A program made the position numbers and the translations under genes. Below the pieces are notes generated by a model. That model worked only from the letters and a program-made list of their open reading frames with translations. It was not told the origin of the DNA and did no database searches. Shown one piece after another: positions 11,901-24,676 of a stretch of 64,000 nucleotides of DNA (position 1 is the first letter of the stretch; each line of letters begins with the position of its first letter). The DNA comes from Helianthus annuus (taxonomy: Eukaryota; Streptophyta; Magnoliopsida; Asterales; Asteraceae), in assembly GCF_002127325.2 (NCBI RefSeq), contig NC_035435.2, positions 14,081,893-14,145,892 on the forward strand. Direction: 5' to 3'.

Positions 11901-13346
11901 GATGCGCTAGATCGAAAGGAACGAGTTAAGCTTCATTATGTCTGTACTCTATCCGATATCCAATCACGTGTCTCTCAAGCTCAACATACTTGTGTTTCAC
12001 AAGATTTGATGGGTAAGGAGTTACCACATCAACTAGAGCTTAAACTCGAAACGAAAGATGATGGGTTACTCTATTTCAAGAATCGTTTGTGGATTCCGAA
12101 ATGAGATGATCTTCGCACTTTAGTGATGGATGAATCTCACAAGTCCCGATATTCTATCCATCCTGGTGCTGACAAAATGTACAAGGATCTTCGTACTCAG
12201 TACTGGCGGCCTAGTATGAAGAAGGATATTGCTTTGTACGTATCGAAATTCTTAACTTGTCTCAAAGTCAAGGCTGAACATCAACGACCATCTGGTTTGC
12301 TTGTACAACCAGAGATTCTGGTTTGGAAGTGGGAGAACATTGCGATGGATCTCATCACTAAGTTACCGTGCACATCTAGAGGTCATGATGCCATTTGGGT
12401 AGTCATTGATCGATTAACGAAGTCAGCTCACTTTATACCAATTCGCGAGGATCTATCTGCTGATGAACTTGCCAATATTTATGTTGATGAGATTGTGTCT
12501 TGACATGGTGTTCCTTTGGATATCATATTTGACTGTGATGCTCGATTCTCATCTCATTTTTGGAAGATCATGCAATCTGCTATGGGTACCCAACTAAATC
12601 TGAGCACTGCTTATCATCCCCAAACAGATGGACAATCCGAGAGGACGATACAAACATTGGAGGATATGCTTAGAGCATGCGTGATAAACTTTGGTGGTAA
12701 TTGGAATTCTCATCTACCGTTGATCTAGTTCTCTTATAACAACAGTTATCATGATAGCATTAATATGGCACCGTTCGAAGATTTATATGGTCGAAAATGT
12801 TGTTCACCTATCTGTTGGAATGAGATCGGTGAAGATCAGCTTACTGGACCTCAGCTTATTCTGGAAACGACAGATAAAATTAAGAAATTTCGCGATAATC
12901 TTCTGACAGCAAGAAGCCGTCAAAATAGTTATGCGGATATGCGATGCAAGCCTTTGGAATTTCAAGTCGGAGTCCGTGTCCTACTTAAGGTATCCCCTTG
13001 GAAGGGAGTGGTGAGATTTGGAAAGAAAGGAAAACTTGCACCACGATATGTTGGACCATTTAAGATTGTTGAAAGAATCGGAAAGGTTGTCTATCGACTT
13101 GAGCTACCTCCTGAACTTGGGAATATTCACCCTTAATTCCACGTGTCCAATTTATGAAACTGTTTAGCCGATACTGATCTTCACATTCCACTCAACCAAA
13201 ATTCAAGTTGACGACACAATGCACTTTGTCGACAAACCCGAGGAAATAATGGACTGTGCAGTCAAGCAATTGAAGAACAAGCGAATACGACTAGTCAAAG
13301 TTCGCTGGGAGTCCAAACATAGCCCAGAGTTTACTTGGGAACGTGA
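8922..13346 (+). pseudogene. gag-pol: gag-pol polyprotein pseudogene, Ty3/gypsy element B
   Basis: One frame starting ATG CCA CCT AGA CGT (8922) runs to about 13200, with stops at 8946, 9282, 9726, 10773, 11520, 12102, 12501, 12726, 13134 and 13155, then a 1-bp shift near 13200. Domains in order: retrotransposon gag (about 9070-9560); zinc knuckles CTTCGKLGHTANIC and CYNCREMGHFRNNC (about 9835-9995); protease with DFGA instead of DTGA (about 10137); RT (10615-11300) with [11 protein letters not shown]; RNase H (11560-11930); an HHCC-type region and integrase core (12120-12790) with DGQSE; basic tail [13 protein letters not shown]; and a chromodomain-like end VKVRWESKHSPEFTWERD. The RT box reads FIHDILIYS, so the first catalytic Asp (11145-11147) is His. 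The RNase H motif reads FTGHKSL where element C has FTDHKSL, and the integrase has FDCDARF where C has SDRDGRF. It is therefore inactive at several sites. Confidence 0.92.
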
Positions 13347-14245
13347 TGTTACACCCCAATCACGTAATACAACAACACGCGGTGGAAATATCAGGGAGTC
13401 ACGTTACAAATTGCTCACAACTACTGGTACTAAATTGTTACAATATTATTAACATCATTTTACAAACGAAGAATACATGAAATTGTCATTTGATTAAGAA
13501 ATCTAAGGCCCAAATGCAATCCTATGCGTTGCATGCTTGAATAGTTGAAAACCTGAAACATATGTGAAAAATAGTCAGCATAAAAATGCCGGCGAATACA
13601 TAGGTTTTGTTAGCCAATTATTTGACAAAACATTTGGTATTGCAATACTATAACAGCTACGAGAGCTGTCAATTGAAAATAAATCTTGAAGCCAAAGAAT
13701 GACAAAAGTTTAGTATTACAATACATAATCTTAATTGTGAAAACTTGTGAGAAATAGTTTTGTATATGGAAATATGATTATTACTAAGTCATTTTTATGC
13801 CTTACATCGTCATCTCGTTTAAACCATCGTAAAAACTCGTTAATATGTTATTAGTTTAAACCATTTTTATGCCTTACATCGTTATCTCGTTTAAACCAAT
13901 CAAGGATTAATAATAACTGTTTTGAAATAAATCAAAACTTGTGTAAGTATTATATGAATCAAATCAATGATTCATGATAATACTTTAAATATCCTTCTAA
14001 GAATCTAACATATAAAGGTATGGGAGATTCTATGAAGATTTCGATAATCGAATATTGAAACAATTGTACACAAAACCCTAAAGTGATTCGGATAATTCAA
14101 CAAGAATAATAAATAAGAACACTTATATATAGGAAGTACCAGCGGCGTATCCACCATGTTCTTATTTTATTACACCCGTTTCGTTATCTAAGTCACAACT
14201 ACCACATAAACACATAATCGTCAACTTGTTCCATCCCGTAAACAC
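13347..14245 (-). repeat. Minus-strand LTR of the B family, 3' part
   Basis: Read on the minus strand, this is the end of a B-type LTR. The + strand begins TGTTACACCCC, the complement of the family's GGGGTGTGACA end. It matches the complement of 7600-8254, including the block around ATGCCGGCG (about 13580) and a TATA block at 14122-14132. It is directly fused to element B's pol at 13346 and is cut at 14245 by element C. The remainder resumes at 27540. Confidence 0.7.
14241..14245. repeat. Left target site duplication of element C (AACAC)
   Basis: AACAC immediately before TGTGACAACC. The identical AACAC follows the 3' LTR at 27540-27544, which proves that element C is an insertion into the minus-strand LTR. 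Confidence 0.85.
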
Positions 14246-17200
14246 TGTGACAACCCACACAAATCCAGGTATCCGTACAAATTAATTAATATTTAATTAG
14301 TGCTTAATTACTGTACTTGATTACAATTATGAATAAACTGCTTTCTGTTTTCTGATACATACATACTCATGCATCATACTTTATTACTGTCACTCTATTT
14401 ATTATACCCAAACAATAGTGACAAACTTGATGCACAAAGCACAGTTAGCACAGTGAGCAGATAACCCAGTAAACATGCTGACATTGCCAACACTAGACAG
14501 ACATTGTTTCTGAGGCTAGTATGAGCCAGGAATAGATTACTACACTAGTAGGGAGTGTAGGGAGGTGAGGATCATAAAACTGCGTCACTAGGTGATAGTT
14601 ATAGTGACCGGAAGTGCTTAAAACATACTTTAGTTACTAAATTCTGCACTACATACCAAAATTCAGCATTTAACAAAGCCAGTAAAGTGCAAAAACGTGG
14701 CAAAATAGTCCTAGATACTTTCCAAAGTATTGGGAATTTAATGTGTCACTAAAACAATATAAAAGACACTTAAAGGCTTTAATTAGCACTTTGACGAATC
14801 AACATCCAACCGAACAACCGGACTTTACCCGGGACATAAAAATATTATAAAATACATTGTTTCTACTTTTCTGAGTTAGTTAGGGTCCCCGAACACCCTA
14901 ACACACCTTGTATTAAACAACACACTATTGCACTAACTAAACACCTTTAGATTTCAACCAAATTGTAACTAGTTTCATTACACCCCAACCATACCCCCCC
15001 CCCTCACTTTGACGGTCACAAGGGGTGACCCACCCCTTGCCTTCCTTTGATTATTTTATTTCTAAATGTTAGTGGATTAAGGACACTTTATATGTTGGTT
15101 AATAAGGGATTTGGATTATAAATAAGTCTAAGGGTTTTGAACTTTCATTTCATCACAACACACAAAATCAAGTTTAGTCTCTCCTTCCCTCCTACACCAT
15201 TCTCGGCCGCCACCATCAACCACCATATCACCACCATCCAACCTCCATACAAGTGTTACTCATACACACAAAGGTGCAAGAGGTCATACAAACAAGCTCG
15301 GTGCTCTCGGAAGTTCAAGAAGAACTCTAGTTTCCTTTTATCCACCACTTTTACGCCTTGTTTCTCCCCTAGCCTTATGCTAGTAGTAAGTGCTCTAAAA
15401 CATCATCTTGTTCTTGTATTTAGTGGTTAATAGATGGTTGAATGATGAAAAGTTAAGAAACTCTAATGAACATAATCTAAAGTCTTGAACATAAGTGTTA
15501 AAGGGTGGATAAAGAGAAGATATGTGGGTAAATCATGTAAATCTTGTGTAGTTGTGATTATTTGATGTTGTTTGTTAGTAGAAACAAGATGGATCATCAT
15601 CTAGACATACTAATTCATGTTTAAGAACATAAACTAGTAGGATGTAAAAGTAGAAATATGAAAGATGATGGATCCATCCATTCATAAGCCTTGAACTTGA
15701 ATAAACGTACGTTTTCTTACAAAATGAAGTTGTAAACTTGTAGATCTAAAGATCTACAAGTGTTTTTTCGGAAGAACCAAGTGAAAGATACTAGTTTTGT
15801 TAAAACCCGAATATTTAATGAACTAAAAGCATTCTTGGTAAATAAACAAGTATGTGAACACTTGTGTAACAAGAAAATTTAACAAGGAAATGTTTTTGTA
15901 AATCATGACTAGAAGTTGTGAAACTTCAAATTCTTTAAAAATAAAGTTTCCAAGAAACTAAACTTATCTTTAAAGATAACAAAACCTACTAAATGTGTTA
16001 GTGACTTACTACATATTTTTACAAAACTTTCAAGTTCATGAGTTTATGATTTAGTCTTATTTTGTCAAGATTAGTGATTAAATATTGTATATATTGTAGT
16101 ATGATGATTGTTGATTGATTTTTACAAAAGAAAATGATATGCTAAAAGCATGGATACCTCCATTTACAGAGGAAACTCTGGCGAAATTTTTCTAGAAATA
16201 TAACACTTAGAAATATTTTTATAACAAATGGTTACAAATATATTTTTAACTTGGTTTTCAAAATAAACTTCGCATGATTTTTATTTCAAAAGTTACCAAG
16301 TATCGAAGGTGGATTTTCGTAAATAATCTTGATAAATATATATTTAGAATATATATTTTATAGTAAAACGCTTATGTGATTATGTGATTATTTTGTGAAC
16401 TAGATATATTATTTTTAGGGTAAAAATATTATAACTTGAAAATAACATAAAATTTCGACTCCAAAATAATACCAACGCTCTCACAAAACAATTATTTAAG
16501 TTATGCAAGTATTGTTGCTACAACGCGACACGTTAAAATGTAACTTATGTATTTTTCAGAAAAAATACTCCTATTTGTATATTTTTGGTAGAATATTATT
16601 TTGGAAAATTTATGAAATAAAATATAATATTTTTGGGAAAACTATATATATTTTGTAAAACTTAAGAAATAAAATATAATATTTTTGGGAAAAATATATA
16701 TATTTTGGAAATTAAAACATCTTAGACAAAGTAATTAAAATATATTTTTTTTCAAGTGAGACTTAAAAATATATTTTCGGAATTATAAGTATACATGTAT
16801 TGTTACCCCCATCCTTGGGAAGGAAATACAAATATAAAATAATTTGGAAGTGTGAATACGAAATAGTTGTCTAACTATTTCCCAAAAACGTTAAACCTTA
16901 AGCTAAGGCACGGTCGTCCGTCTAATAGGAATTAGTACGTGTAGGTCGTCACGCAGCAGGTTGAGTTGGGATCGACTATTTCACGAGACGCACTTATGTG
17001 AGTTCATGTCCCCCTTTTTTTTCTTAACTGTTTTCAGTTTTATAACTTCGGGGGTGAAATACATGTTACAATTATTTAGAACATTTTTATGCATGGTATG
17101 GTTAGCTTAAGGAGGGTTGGGACGTTCAGATCATGTGAGTGGTGGGTACAACACTTAAAGCCATTAATCCTCGTTGTTAGGACCGAGGGACACAAGAGTG

Positions 17201-17666
17201 ATAGATCTATTTGGGTGTAGCGAGCCCACACCCATGAGGTCAGGGTGACCCATAGAGGTGACTGTGTCTTACAGCCGAGACCCGGCACAAATTTGCTAGG
17301 TTTGAGTTTTCCTGCATCACTTCACACATACCAGTGGCTTTGCAACCCTGTGGTGATCTCTTTTCCTTAATTGCTACATACCAGGAACATTTATACATTG
17401 GGACGTACTTTAACGATTTATAAACATACTCACTTTTACATGAACTCGCTCAACTTTTGTTGATTTTTTTCAAACTGCATGTATTTCAGGGAATTAGGGA
17501 TCTGGCATGGTATGCATTGTCATCAAGCTGCGTAGGAAAAATGATGTCATCCGAGTTCAGGAAATGTGATCTTTGCCTGGACGGGTCACAAGTCTTAAAC
17601 TGCGTTTTATTCATGTCATATGGTTGTGTCGTATGAACAAGATTTTTATTATGTCATGTTGTAATC
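14246..17666 (+). repeat. 5' LTR of element C (3' end missing)
   Basis: It aligns with 24686-27539 from TGTGACAACC onward. The match stops after ATGTCATGTTGTAATC near 17666, where the 3' LTR continues for about 170 bp to GGGTGTGACA. It contains the TATA segment 15116-15127 and AT-rich internal repeats near 16590-16720. Confidence 0.85.
15116..15127 (+). promoter_or_regulatory. TATA box in 5' LTR of element C
   Basis: TTATAAATAAGT is followed about 30 bp later by CATTTCATCACAACAC, a typical start-region layout. The whole segment 14485-15216 is absent from the 3' LTR. Confidence 0.5.
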
Positions 17667-17860
17667 TTAGAGATTGGGGAGCTTTCGTCTTAGAGACTAG
17701 GAGGTTGGTCTTAGAGACTGAAGGGTTCAATCTTAGAGATTGGAGAGGTTTAGTCTTAGAGACTGGGAGGTTGGTCTTAGAGGCCAGGGAGTTAGTAGTA
17801 GAGACTAGGAGGTTCAGTCTCAGAGGCTGGGAGGGTAGTCTGGTGAGACTAGGAGAATTA
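17667..17860 (+). repeat. Minisatellite, about 9 units of 20-24 bp
   Basis: Variants of GTCTTAGAGACTGGGAGGTT repeat from the exact point where the 5' LTR loses its end. Translated, it gives repeated LRDW/VLETRRL, but the frame is not a known gene. No TGGTATCAGAGC is present here, so the PBS is gone. Confidence 0.8.
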
Positions 17861-17943
17861 CTTGTTTGCTTATTGGTAACTAACATGTTTATCTGACATT
17901 ATGTTGATTATTTGTGCATATGTGTGGTTGTGTTACAGACATC

Positions 17944-19560
17944 ATGCCTTCATAATCAGACACGGGAGTTTCAGATACTTTGGACCCTATGGCGATCGTA
18001 TCAGATGTCGGAGTTTCGTCAGAGCGAGAGGTCTACATTTCCGACACCATCAGTACCGACGATGACGATTTCCATCCGTTTGCGCTGCCAGACGTCGGAG
18101 CTGAGCCTGCTGATGGCCTTCCCGCTGGGGATTTACCACTTGCGGTGATCCCTGCTCCTATACCTCTTGCTGCTTATCCAGCATTCGACATGCCACTCGA
18201 TGTCGTTTCTGACGACGACATTGATCTATTTGAGGGGGACCCACCTGAGGCTGATCATGAGGGCGGGGCCCCTATTGTTGCTGATGTTATCCTACCCGTT
18301 GCTGAGGCACCTGTAGAGGAGCTTCCTGCTGATTCACCGGTCCCAGATTCCCTTCAGTCTGTGGCATCTGCGTCCTTACACACTCAGGGAGTGCAACATC
18401 ACTCTTCAGACGCCGACCCTGACATGGCGTTATCAGCTGCACCTACTCCCGCACACGACTTCGAGTTCGACCACGAGGTTGACAATGATTTTGACCCTAT
18501 CTTTCCCCCTGGTATTGATCCTGACCAGGAAATCGAGTTCATTCACTTGGACCAGCCCCTAAAGGCGCCTGTAGCCCCTATCGATCCTTTGTTTGATGAT
18601 CCAGCAGATTTTGATATGGATTTTGTTGACCCGGAGCCTGTCGTGGCCCCTGAGCCAGTCGTTACTCCTGATCCTGCATTAGAGCATGACCCTGTTCATG
18701 ATGATGCACCAGCCATTGCACCCTTTGTTGATGATATACCCGTAGCTGATCATCCTGTTGTTGCTCCACCGTTGGTGGATGATCATGTTGTTGACGCTCC
18801 TGTTGACGCTCCACTCTTGATAGAGGATCCTGTTGTTGCACCATTTCCTGATCCTGTGCCGGTGCTGTTCGACCGTGCACCTTTTGCTACTCATGTAGAT
18901 CCACGTTACGCCGACACCCGTAGTGGGTGGATTGATCACGATGACGATTACCCACCATTTGTGTTCCCTGTTACACCTCTAGTAGCCCCCGTTTCAGCAC
19001 CCACTGATATCCCACTGTTTCCCACACACACCACAGATGCCCATCACACAGATCTTCCTGTTACGTTCCTTCAGGACATACCGCCACCACGTCCTGGAGA
19101 GGGGTCATCTAGGCAACCGACTGTTCCTGTTCCACCCATGTGGTCATCACCTTTTCCATTCACCTCTCAGTTTCCCCATGTTGCACCACCTACTGCACCA
19201 TCTTTCACTCCATCGAGCGAGCCATTTTTATGGACTACGCCACCTATCATGCCACTGTCTGATCCGTATCACCCTACGGAGGACATACTCACATCTTTGA
19301 TGATGCGGCAGGATGAATTGACGCATCGTGTACAGGAGTTGGAGAGAGCTCAGCGTCCTCCATGTCATTGTCAGACCCCATTTGCAGCACCGCACACACC
19401 ATGTCCACTTTCACCCGACTCAGACGTTCGCTTCATGACATCTGAGCAGCAGATAGCATATTTGCTGCGCGTCAGTCGTGCATTAGAGGAGGATTGGTTA
19501 CTTATGCATCGCTTGCTTTTCTCTCGTTTTCCTCCCCCTCCTCCTCCACCATCAGCATAG
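17944..19560 (+). CDS. Extra acidic Pro/Asp-rich ORF upstream of gag in element C
   Basis: The likely original start is ATG 17944, but codon 4 is TAA (17953-17955). The open frame resumes and runs without interruption from Met 17980 to the stop at 19558-19560 (526 aa). The product is strongly acidic, rich in Asp, Pro, Ala and Val with repeated FDDP/VDDxPVxD words. It ends with DPYHPTEDILTSLMMRQDEL, a short heptad-like stretch (TSLMMRQDELTHRVQELERAQ region), a CHCQTPF patch and a poly-Pro tail. No catalytic motif or membrane segment is seen. Position between the 5' LTR and gag in sense orientation says it belongs to the element. Similar hypothetical proteins exist in Asteraceae drafts as far as I recall (not checked). 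Function unknown. A frame this long is notable because the adjacent gag-pol is broken. Confidence 0.7.
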
Positions 19561-19966
19561 GCATTTTGATTCGATGCCGGTAGACTTTTTGTGAGAAGAC
19601 CGCAATTGTGCCGACGATACAGCTCTTTGAAGACCGCATTTTGATATCATGACTTTTGATGTTTAACTTTTGGATGTTGTAGTTGATTAGACAGTTCGGA
19701 CAAGGGCGATGTGGCCCTTAGTAACTTTTGATGTACGGTACAGTTGCAAAGCTTGTAAACATTATTGTGGTCTTGATTTATGATAGCGCAATCGCTGTAT
19801 TCTCATTATATGTGATGATTGGATCTATTGTTTTAATTTTTATAACATGAGATGTTATGTGCTTGATTAATTTGTAACATGAGATGTTATGTGTTTGATA
19901 AACGTTATTACATACGTATACCATTTACTTACTGTGACCTGACCAATGTGAAACATCTTTTAGAAG
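19561..19966 (+). other. Spacer between acidic ORF and gag in element C
   Basis: About 400 bp without a frame. It holds a local duplication of ATAACATGAGATGTTATGTG (about 19841 and 19877), itself partly palindromic. Confidence 0.5.
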
Positions 19967-22900
19967 ATACCACCAAGACGTGATCCGCGCATACCTACCA
20001 ACGATGCAGAACTACAAGGAATCATTGCTGCAGCTATCGCGCAATACGCTGCTTCTCATGCAGAAACGAGTGGAAATATCTCGCATAACCACGGCAATAA
20101 CAATCCACCTAATGGTAATGTTAAGTCGTTTGAGATACACTATAATACATTTGGATACTTTTAGCACGTACGCTAATACCATTTGTAAAATCAAACGTAT
20201 GTGCAGGGTGCACTTACAAGCAATTTCTCGATTGCAAGCCCGTGAATTTCGACGGCACAAGAGGTGTTGCTGCGTTTGTAAGATGGGCTGAGAAGATAGA
20301 ATCTGTTCTTAGAATGAGCAAGTGTGCTCCCGAGCAACAAGTGACCTACATCTCAGGGCTATTTCTGGATGGAGCCCTATCTTGGTGGAACCTGCAAGTG
20401 CAAACTCTTGGTGAAGCTGCTGCTTATGCGATGTCGTGGAATGAGCTGAAGGAGCTTATGAGAAGGAAGTACTGCTCACGTGCTGAAATTCAGAAGCTGG
20501 AGAATGAATGCAGAGTATGTTCAGAGATTTCATGATTTATCCCATGTAGTGCCATACATGGTTACACCGGAGTTTAAACGTATCGAGCGCTTTATCTTTA
20601 TCTGGGGATTGGCACCTCAGATCATGAGTATGGTTACGACGTCCAAGCCTGCAACAATCACAGAAGCCATTGATCTTAGTGTGGCACTTACTGAGGAAGC
20701 TATTCGCTTGAACAAGTTCTCGAACCCTGAACCAAAGAAGAAAGAGACGCATGTGGAGTCTGGTGAAAACAAAAGGAAATTTTTGAACTTCAAGCAGTGT
20801 ACAAGCAAAGTGAACAAGAAGGGTGAATCGAGCACGCCGGCTAGAGCTGCAACCGGTATTGAGAATAAAGGAAAGGGGTACATGGGCACTCTGCCCAAGT
20901 GTGGATTATGCCAGTATCATCATGCTGGTCAGTGCAGAAATAGAAAATGTGAAACTTATGGGAAAATTGGCCACTTGAAGGATACTTGCTGGGTTGGCTC
21001 AGGCCAGGGTGGCAAAAAGGGTTTTGGTAACAACAACCGCGGTGGTAATGGAAACCGGCCGCAAGGGAATAATGGAGGAAATGGTAATCGTGGGAATGTT
21101 GCGAATCAAGCTGGAAACCGAGGAGCAGACGAAAATTGGGGCAGAAATGGGAATGGAAATGGGAATGGTCGAGGACCAGGATGTTTCAATTGTGGAGAAG
21201 TCGGGCACTTTAAGAGGGAATGCCCGAAACTGAATCAAGCTCGTGGAAGACCGTTTAACATCGGAGCAAGGGAAGCGCGCAAGGATCCCAACGTTGTCAC
21301 TGGTACGTTCCCTATAAATCAACGCTTTGCATCTGTTCTGTTTGATACTGGTGCCGACTATAGCTTTGTGTCATTAGAATTTAAAAGTATGCTTGGGATA
21401 ACTGCTAGTAAGTTAGATGTTCCGTACTCAATTGAACTGGCTAATGGAAAGCTAGTTGAAGCGAATGAAGTTGTCAGAGGTTGTGTAATTGAGCTGGGAG
21501 AACGCAAGTTCACTTTGGATCTACTATCAGTCGAGTTGGGAAGCTTCAACGTGGTAGTAGGGATGGATTGGTTGTCGAGCAACAAGGCCGAGATTGTGTG
21601 TCACGAAAAGATCATTCACATCCCAATAGAAGATGGAGAGACGATCGTGGTTCAAGGAGAAAAGCGTGATACACCTCTGAGAATCATCAGCTGTCTGAAA
21701 GCTCGAAAGTGTTTACAGAAGGGATGTGTTGCCTTTTTGGCACACATCGTGGGTAAAGAAGCTGCTGAGCCGAAGATTGAAGACATCCCGGTGGTGAAGG
21801 AATATCCTGAAGTCTTTCCAGAAGACTTGCCAGGATTGCCACCTCAAAGGCAAGTTGAGTTCCACATTGACTTAGTTCCAGGCACCGCGCCTGTGGCTAA
21901 GGCACCTTATCGACTTGCGCCTTCTGAGATGCAGGAGTTGTCGACGCAACTTCAAGAGTTGTTAGACAAGGAGATTCATCAGACCAAGCTTCTCACCTTG
22001 GGGAGCTCCAGTTTTGTTTGTTAAGAAGAAGGATGGCAGTTTCCGTATGTGTATTGACTACCGAGAGTTGAACAAGTTGACGATCAAGAATAGGTATCCT
22101 CTGCCAAGGATTGATGACCTATTTGATCAGTTGCAAGGTTCGAGTTTTTACTCAAAGATCGATCTAAGATCGGGTTATCACCAGTTGAGAATACAAGAGG
22201 AAAGTATTCCCAAAACTGCCTTTAGGACTCGTTATGGGCATTACGAATTCCTGGTTATGCCATTCGGTTTGACAAACGCGCCAGCTGTTTTTATGGATTT
22301 GATGAACAGAGTTTGTAAACCGTAAATCGACAAGTTTGTGATTGTGTTCATCGATGATACTTTGATCTATTCGAAGACGAAGGATGAGCACGAACAGCAT
22401 TTAAGGGCTATCTTGGAGTTACTTAAAAAGGAAAGGTTGTATGCCAAGTTCTCGAAGTGCGAGTTCTGGTTGCGTGAAGTCCAATTCCTTGGACATGTGG
22501 TTAATGGAGATGGAATCCACGTGGATCCCACAAAGATTGAAGCAATAAAGAACAGGGAAACTCCAAAGACGCCAACCGAGATACAACAATTCTTAGGATT
22601 GGCTGGTTATTATCGAAGATCCATTGAGGATTTCTCAAAAATCGCTCAACCTTTGACTTCCCTCACCCAGAAGGACAAGAAGTTCGATTGGGGAATCAAA
22701 CAGGAAGAAGCGTTTCAGTTATTAAAGGACAAGCTATGTAATGCACCGATCTTGTCGCTACCAGAAGGAACGAATGACTTTGTGGTATATTGTGACGCCT
22801 CGCGTCAAGGGTTAGGATGTGTGTTGATGCAGTGACAAAAAGTTATAGCTTACGCGTCACGCCAATTGAAGGTCCATGAGAAGAATTATACCACGCACGA

Positions 22901-24674
22901 CTTGGAGTTGGGCGCTGTGATATTTGCATTGAAAATTTGGAGATATTATAAATATGGTACGAAGTGTACAATCTTCACGGATCATAAGAGTCTGCAACAC
23001 ATATTCGACCAGAAGGAGCTAAACATGAGACAAAGACGCTGGGTTGAATTATTGAACGATTATGACTGCGAAATTAAGTATAATCCAGGGAAGGCGAATG
23101 TAGTTGCCGATGCCCTAAGTCGAAAGGAAAGGATCAAGCCCATTAGGGTTAGGGCTCTAGAGATGATTGTCCAGACATATCTTTCACTGCGCATTCGTGC
23201 CGCGCAAAAAGAAGCTCTGAAAGAAAGGAACATTGAAGAGGAATATCTCTGTGGGATGGAGAAGCAGTTAGTACCAAACGAGGAAGGAACGCTATGTTTC
23301 ATGAAACGGATTTAGGTTCCTCTGTTTGGTGGATTGAGGAAGGTTATTTTCAATGAAGCTCACAAGTCATGGTACTCTATCCATCCAGGAGCGGATAAGA
23401 TGTAACAAGATCTTAAGGATTTCTACTGGTGGCCTAGGATGAAAGGGCCTAGGATGAAAGGCGATGTTGCAGTTTATGTTGGCAAGTGTTTAACATGCGC
23501 CAAGGTGAAAGCCGAATACCAGAAGCCTTCAGGTCTACTGCAGCAACCTGAAATACCCAAATGGAAATGGGAACAGATTTCAATGGATTTCGTAACGAAA
23601 CTGCCAAGAACACCCAAAGGTCACGATACTATTTGGGTAATAGTAGACCGGTTAACGAAATCTGCACATTTCTTGCCTATCAGAGAGAAGGATAACACGA
23701 CCAAATTAGCTGAGATATATATGAGAGAGATCGTTGCACGTCATGGAGTGCCCCTCTCGATCATCTCGGATAGAGACGGAAGATTTGTGTCAAGGATTTG
23801 GCAGTCCTTCCAAGAAGCATTCGGATCTTAGTTGAACCTGAGTACAACCTTTCACCTGCAAACCGATGGACAAAGCGAACGAACGATTCAGACTTTAGAA
23901 GATATGCTGCGAGCTTGCCTAATAGATTTAGGTGGAAGTTGGGATACTCACCTACCATTGGTCGAATTTTCATACAATAACAGCTATCACGCAAGTATTC
24001 AAGCCGCACCGTTCGAAGCTCTATACGGACGCAAATGTCGATCACCGATCTGTTGGGCTGACGCAGGTGATAGACAATTAGTTGGTCTGGAAGTAGTACA
24101 GGAAACCACAGACAAGATTGCACAGATCCGAGAATGCATCAAGGCGGCTCGCGATCGACAAAAGTGTTATGCGGATCGAAGAAGGAAACCTCAGGAGTTC
24201 GAGGTGGGAGACATGGTATTGTTGAAGGTATCACCCTGGAAGGGTGTGGCACGCTTTGGAAAGCGTGGGAAGTTGAATCCACGTTATATTGGTCCATTCA
24301 AGATTCTGAAGAGGGTTGGTTTAGTAGCATACAAGTTGGACTTACCTGCCGAACTTAATGGCGTTCATGATACATTCCATGTATCAAACCTGAAAAAGAG
24401 TCCAACACAAGAAACTGTTGTCATTCCTGCAGACGAAATTCATATTGACGACACGCTCCACTTTGTTGAGGAACCAGTTGAGTTTGCTGATTGGAAGATA
24501 AACAAGACGCGCAGGAGTAGTGTCACGCTCGTCAAAGTTCGTTGGAATGCAAGACATGGTCCAGAATACACATGGGAACGTGAGGATCCTATGAAAGAAA
24601 AGTACCCCCATTTATTTCCTAAGACCCCTGCAACTAGAAGCAGAGCATACAATTTCGGGATGAAATTTTCTTAA
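19967..24674 (+). pseudogene. gag-pol: gag-pol polyprotein pseudogene, Ty3/gypsy element C
   Basis: The frame beginning ATA CCA CCA AGA CGT (19967) matches the ATG CCA CCT start of element B, so the start codon is lost. Gag lies at 20242-20700 with a deletion near 20513 and frame changes near 20240 and 20513. Zinc knuckles are at about 20900-20990 and CFNCGEVGHFKREC at about 21181. The protease keeps DTGA (21344). A 1-bp insertion near 21971 shifts the frame at the start of RT. RT (21980-22560) keeps the catalytic FIDD (22353-22358). RNase H spans about 22770-23110 and integrase about 23350-24000, followed by the GPFKI tail and a chromodomain-like [19 protein letters not shown]. Stops interrupt at 22323, 22833, 23313, 23403 and 23829. 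It is less decayed than element B: the catalytic residues I can see are intact, and the frame lesions are what kill it. Confidence 0.93.
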
Positions 24675-24676
24675 CA

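Larger units (their letters stand above)
5000..13346 (+). mobile_element. Ty3/gypsy chromovirus-like element B (3' LTR missing)
   Basis: A 5' LTR (5000-8254), initiator-Met PBS, gag-pol pseudogene and chromodomain-like tail are present in the usual gypsy order, with integrase after RT and RNase H. The 3' LTR is missing: at 13347 the sequence switches to the end of an LTR of the same family in the opposite orientation. The left end abuts the interrupted family-A gene, so B probably inserted there, although the missing 3' end prevents a TSD check. The organisation fits the Tekay/Del-type chromovirus lineage (inference). Confidence 0.85.

Noticed and set aside
17573..17896. 107-aa plus-strand and 91-aa minus-strand frames
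   Set aside because: Both are translations of the 20-24 bp minisatellite; length is due to the repeat.
18662..18939. Minus-strand frames of 72 and 86 aa rich in Gln/His
   Set aside because: Antisense of the acidic ORF; composition is forced by its GAT/CCT codons.
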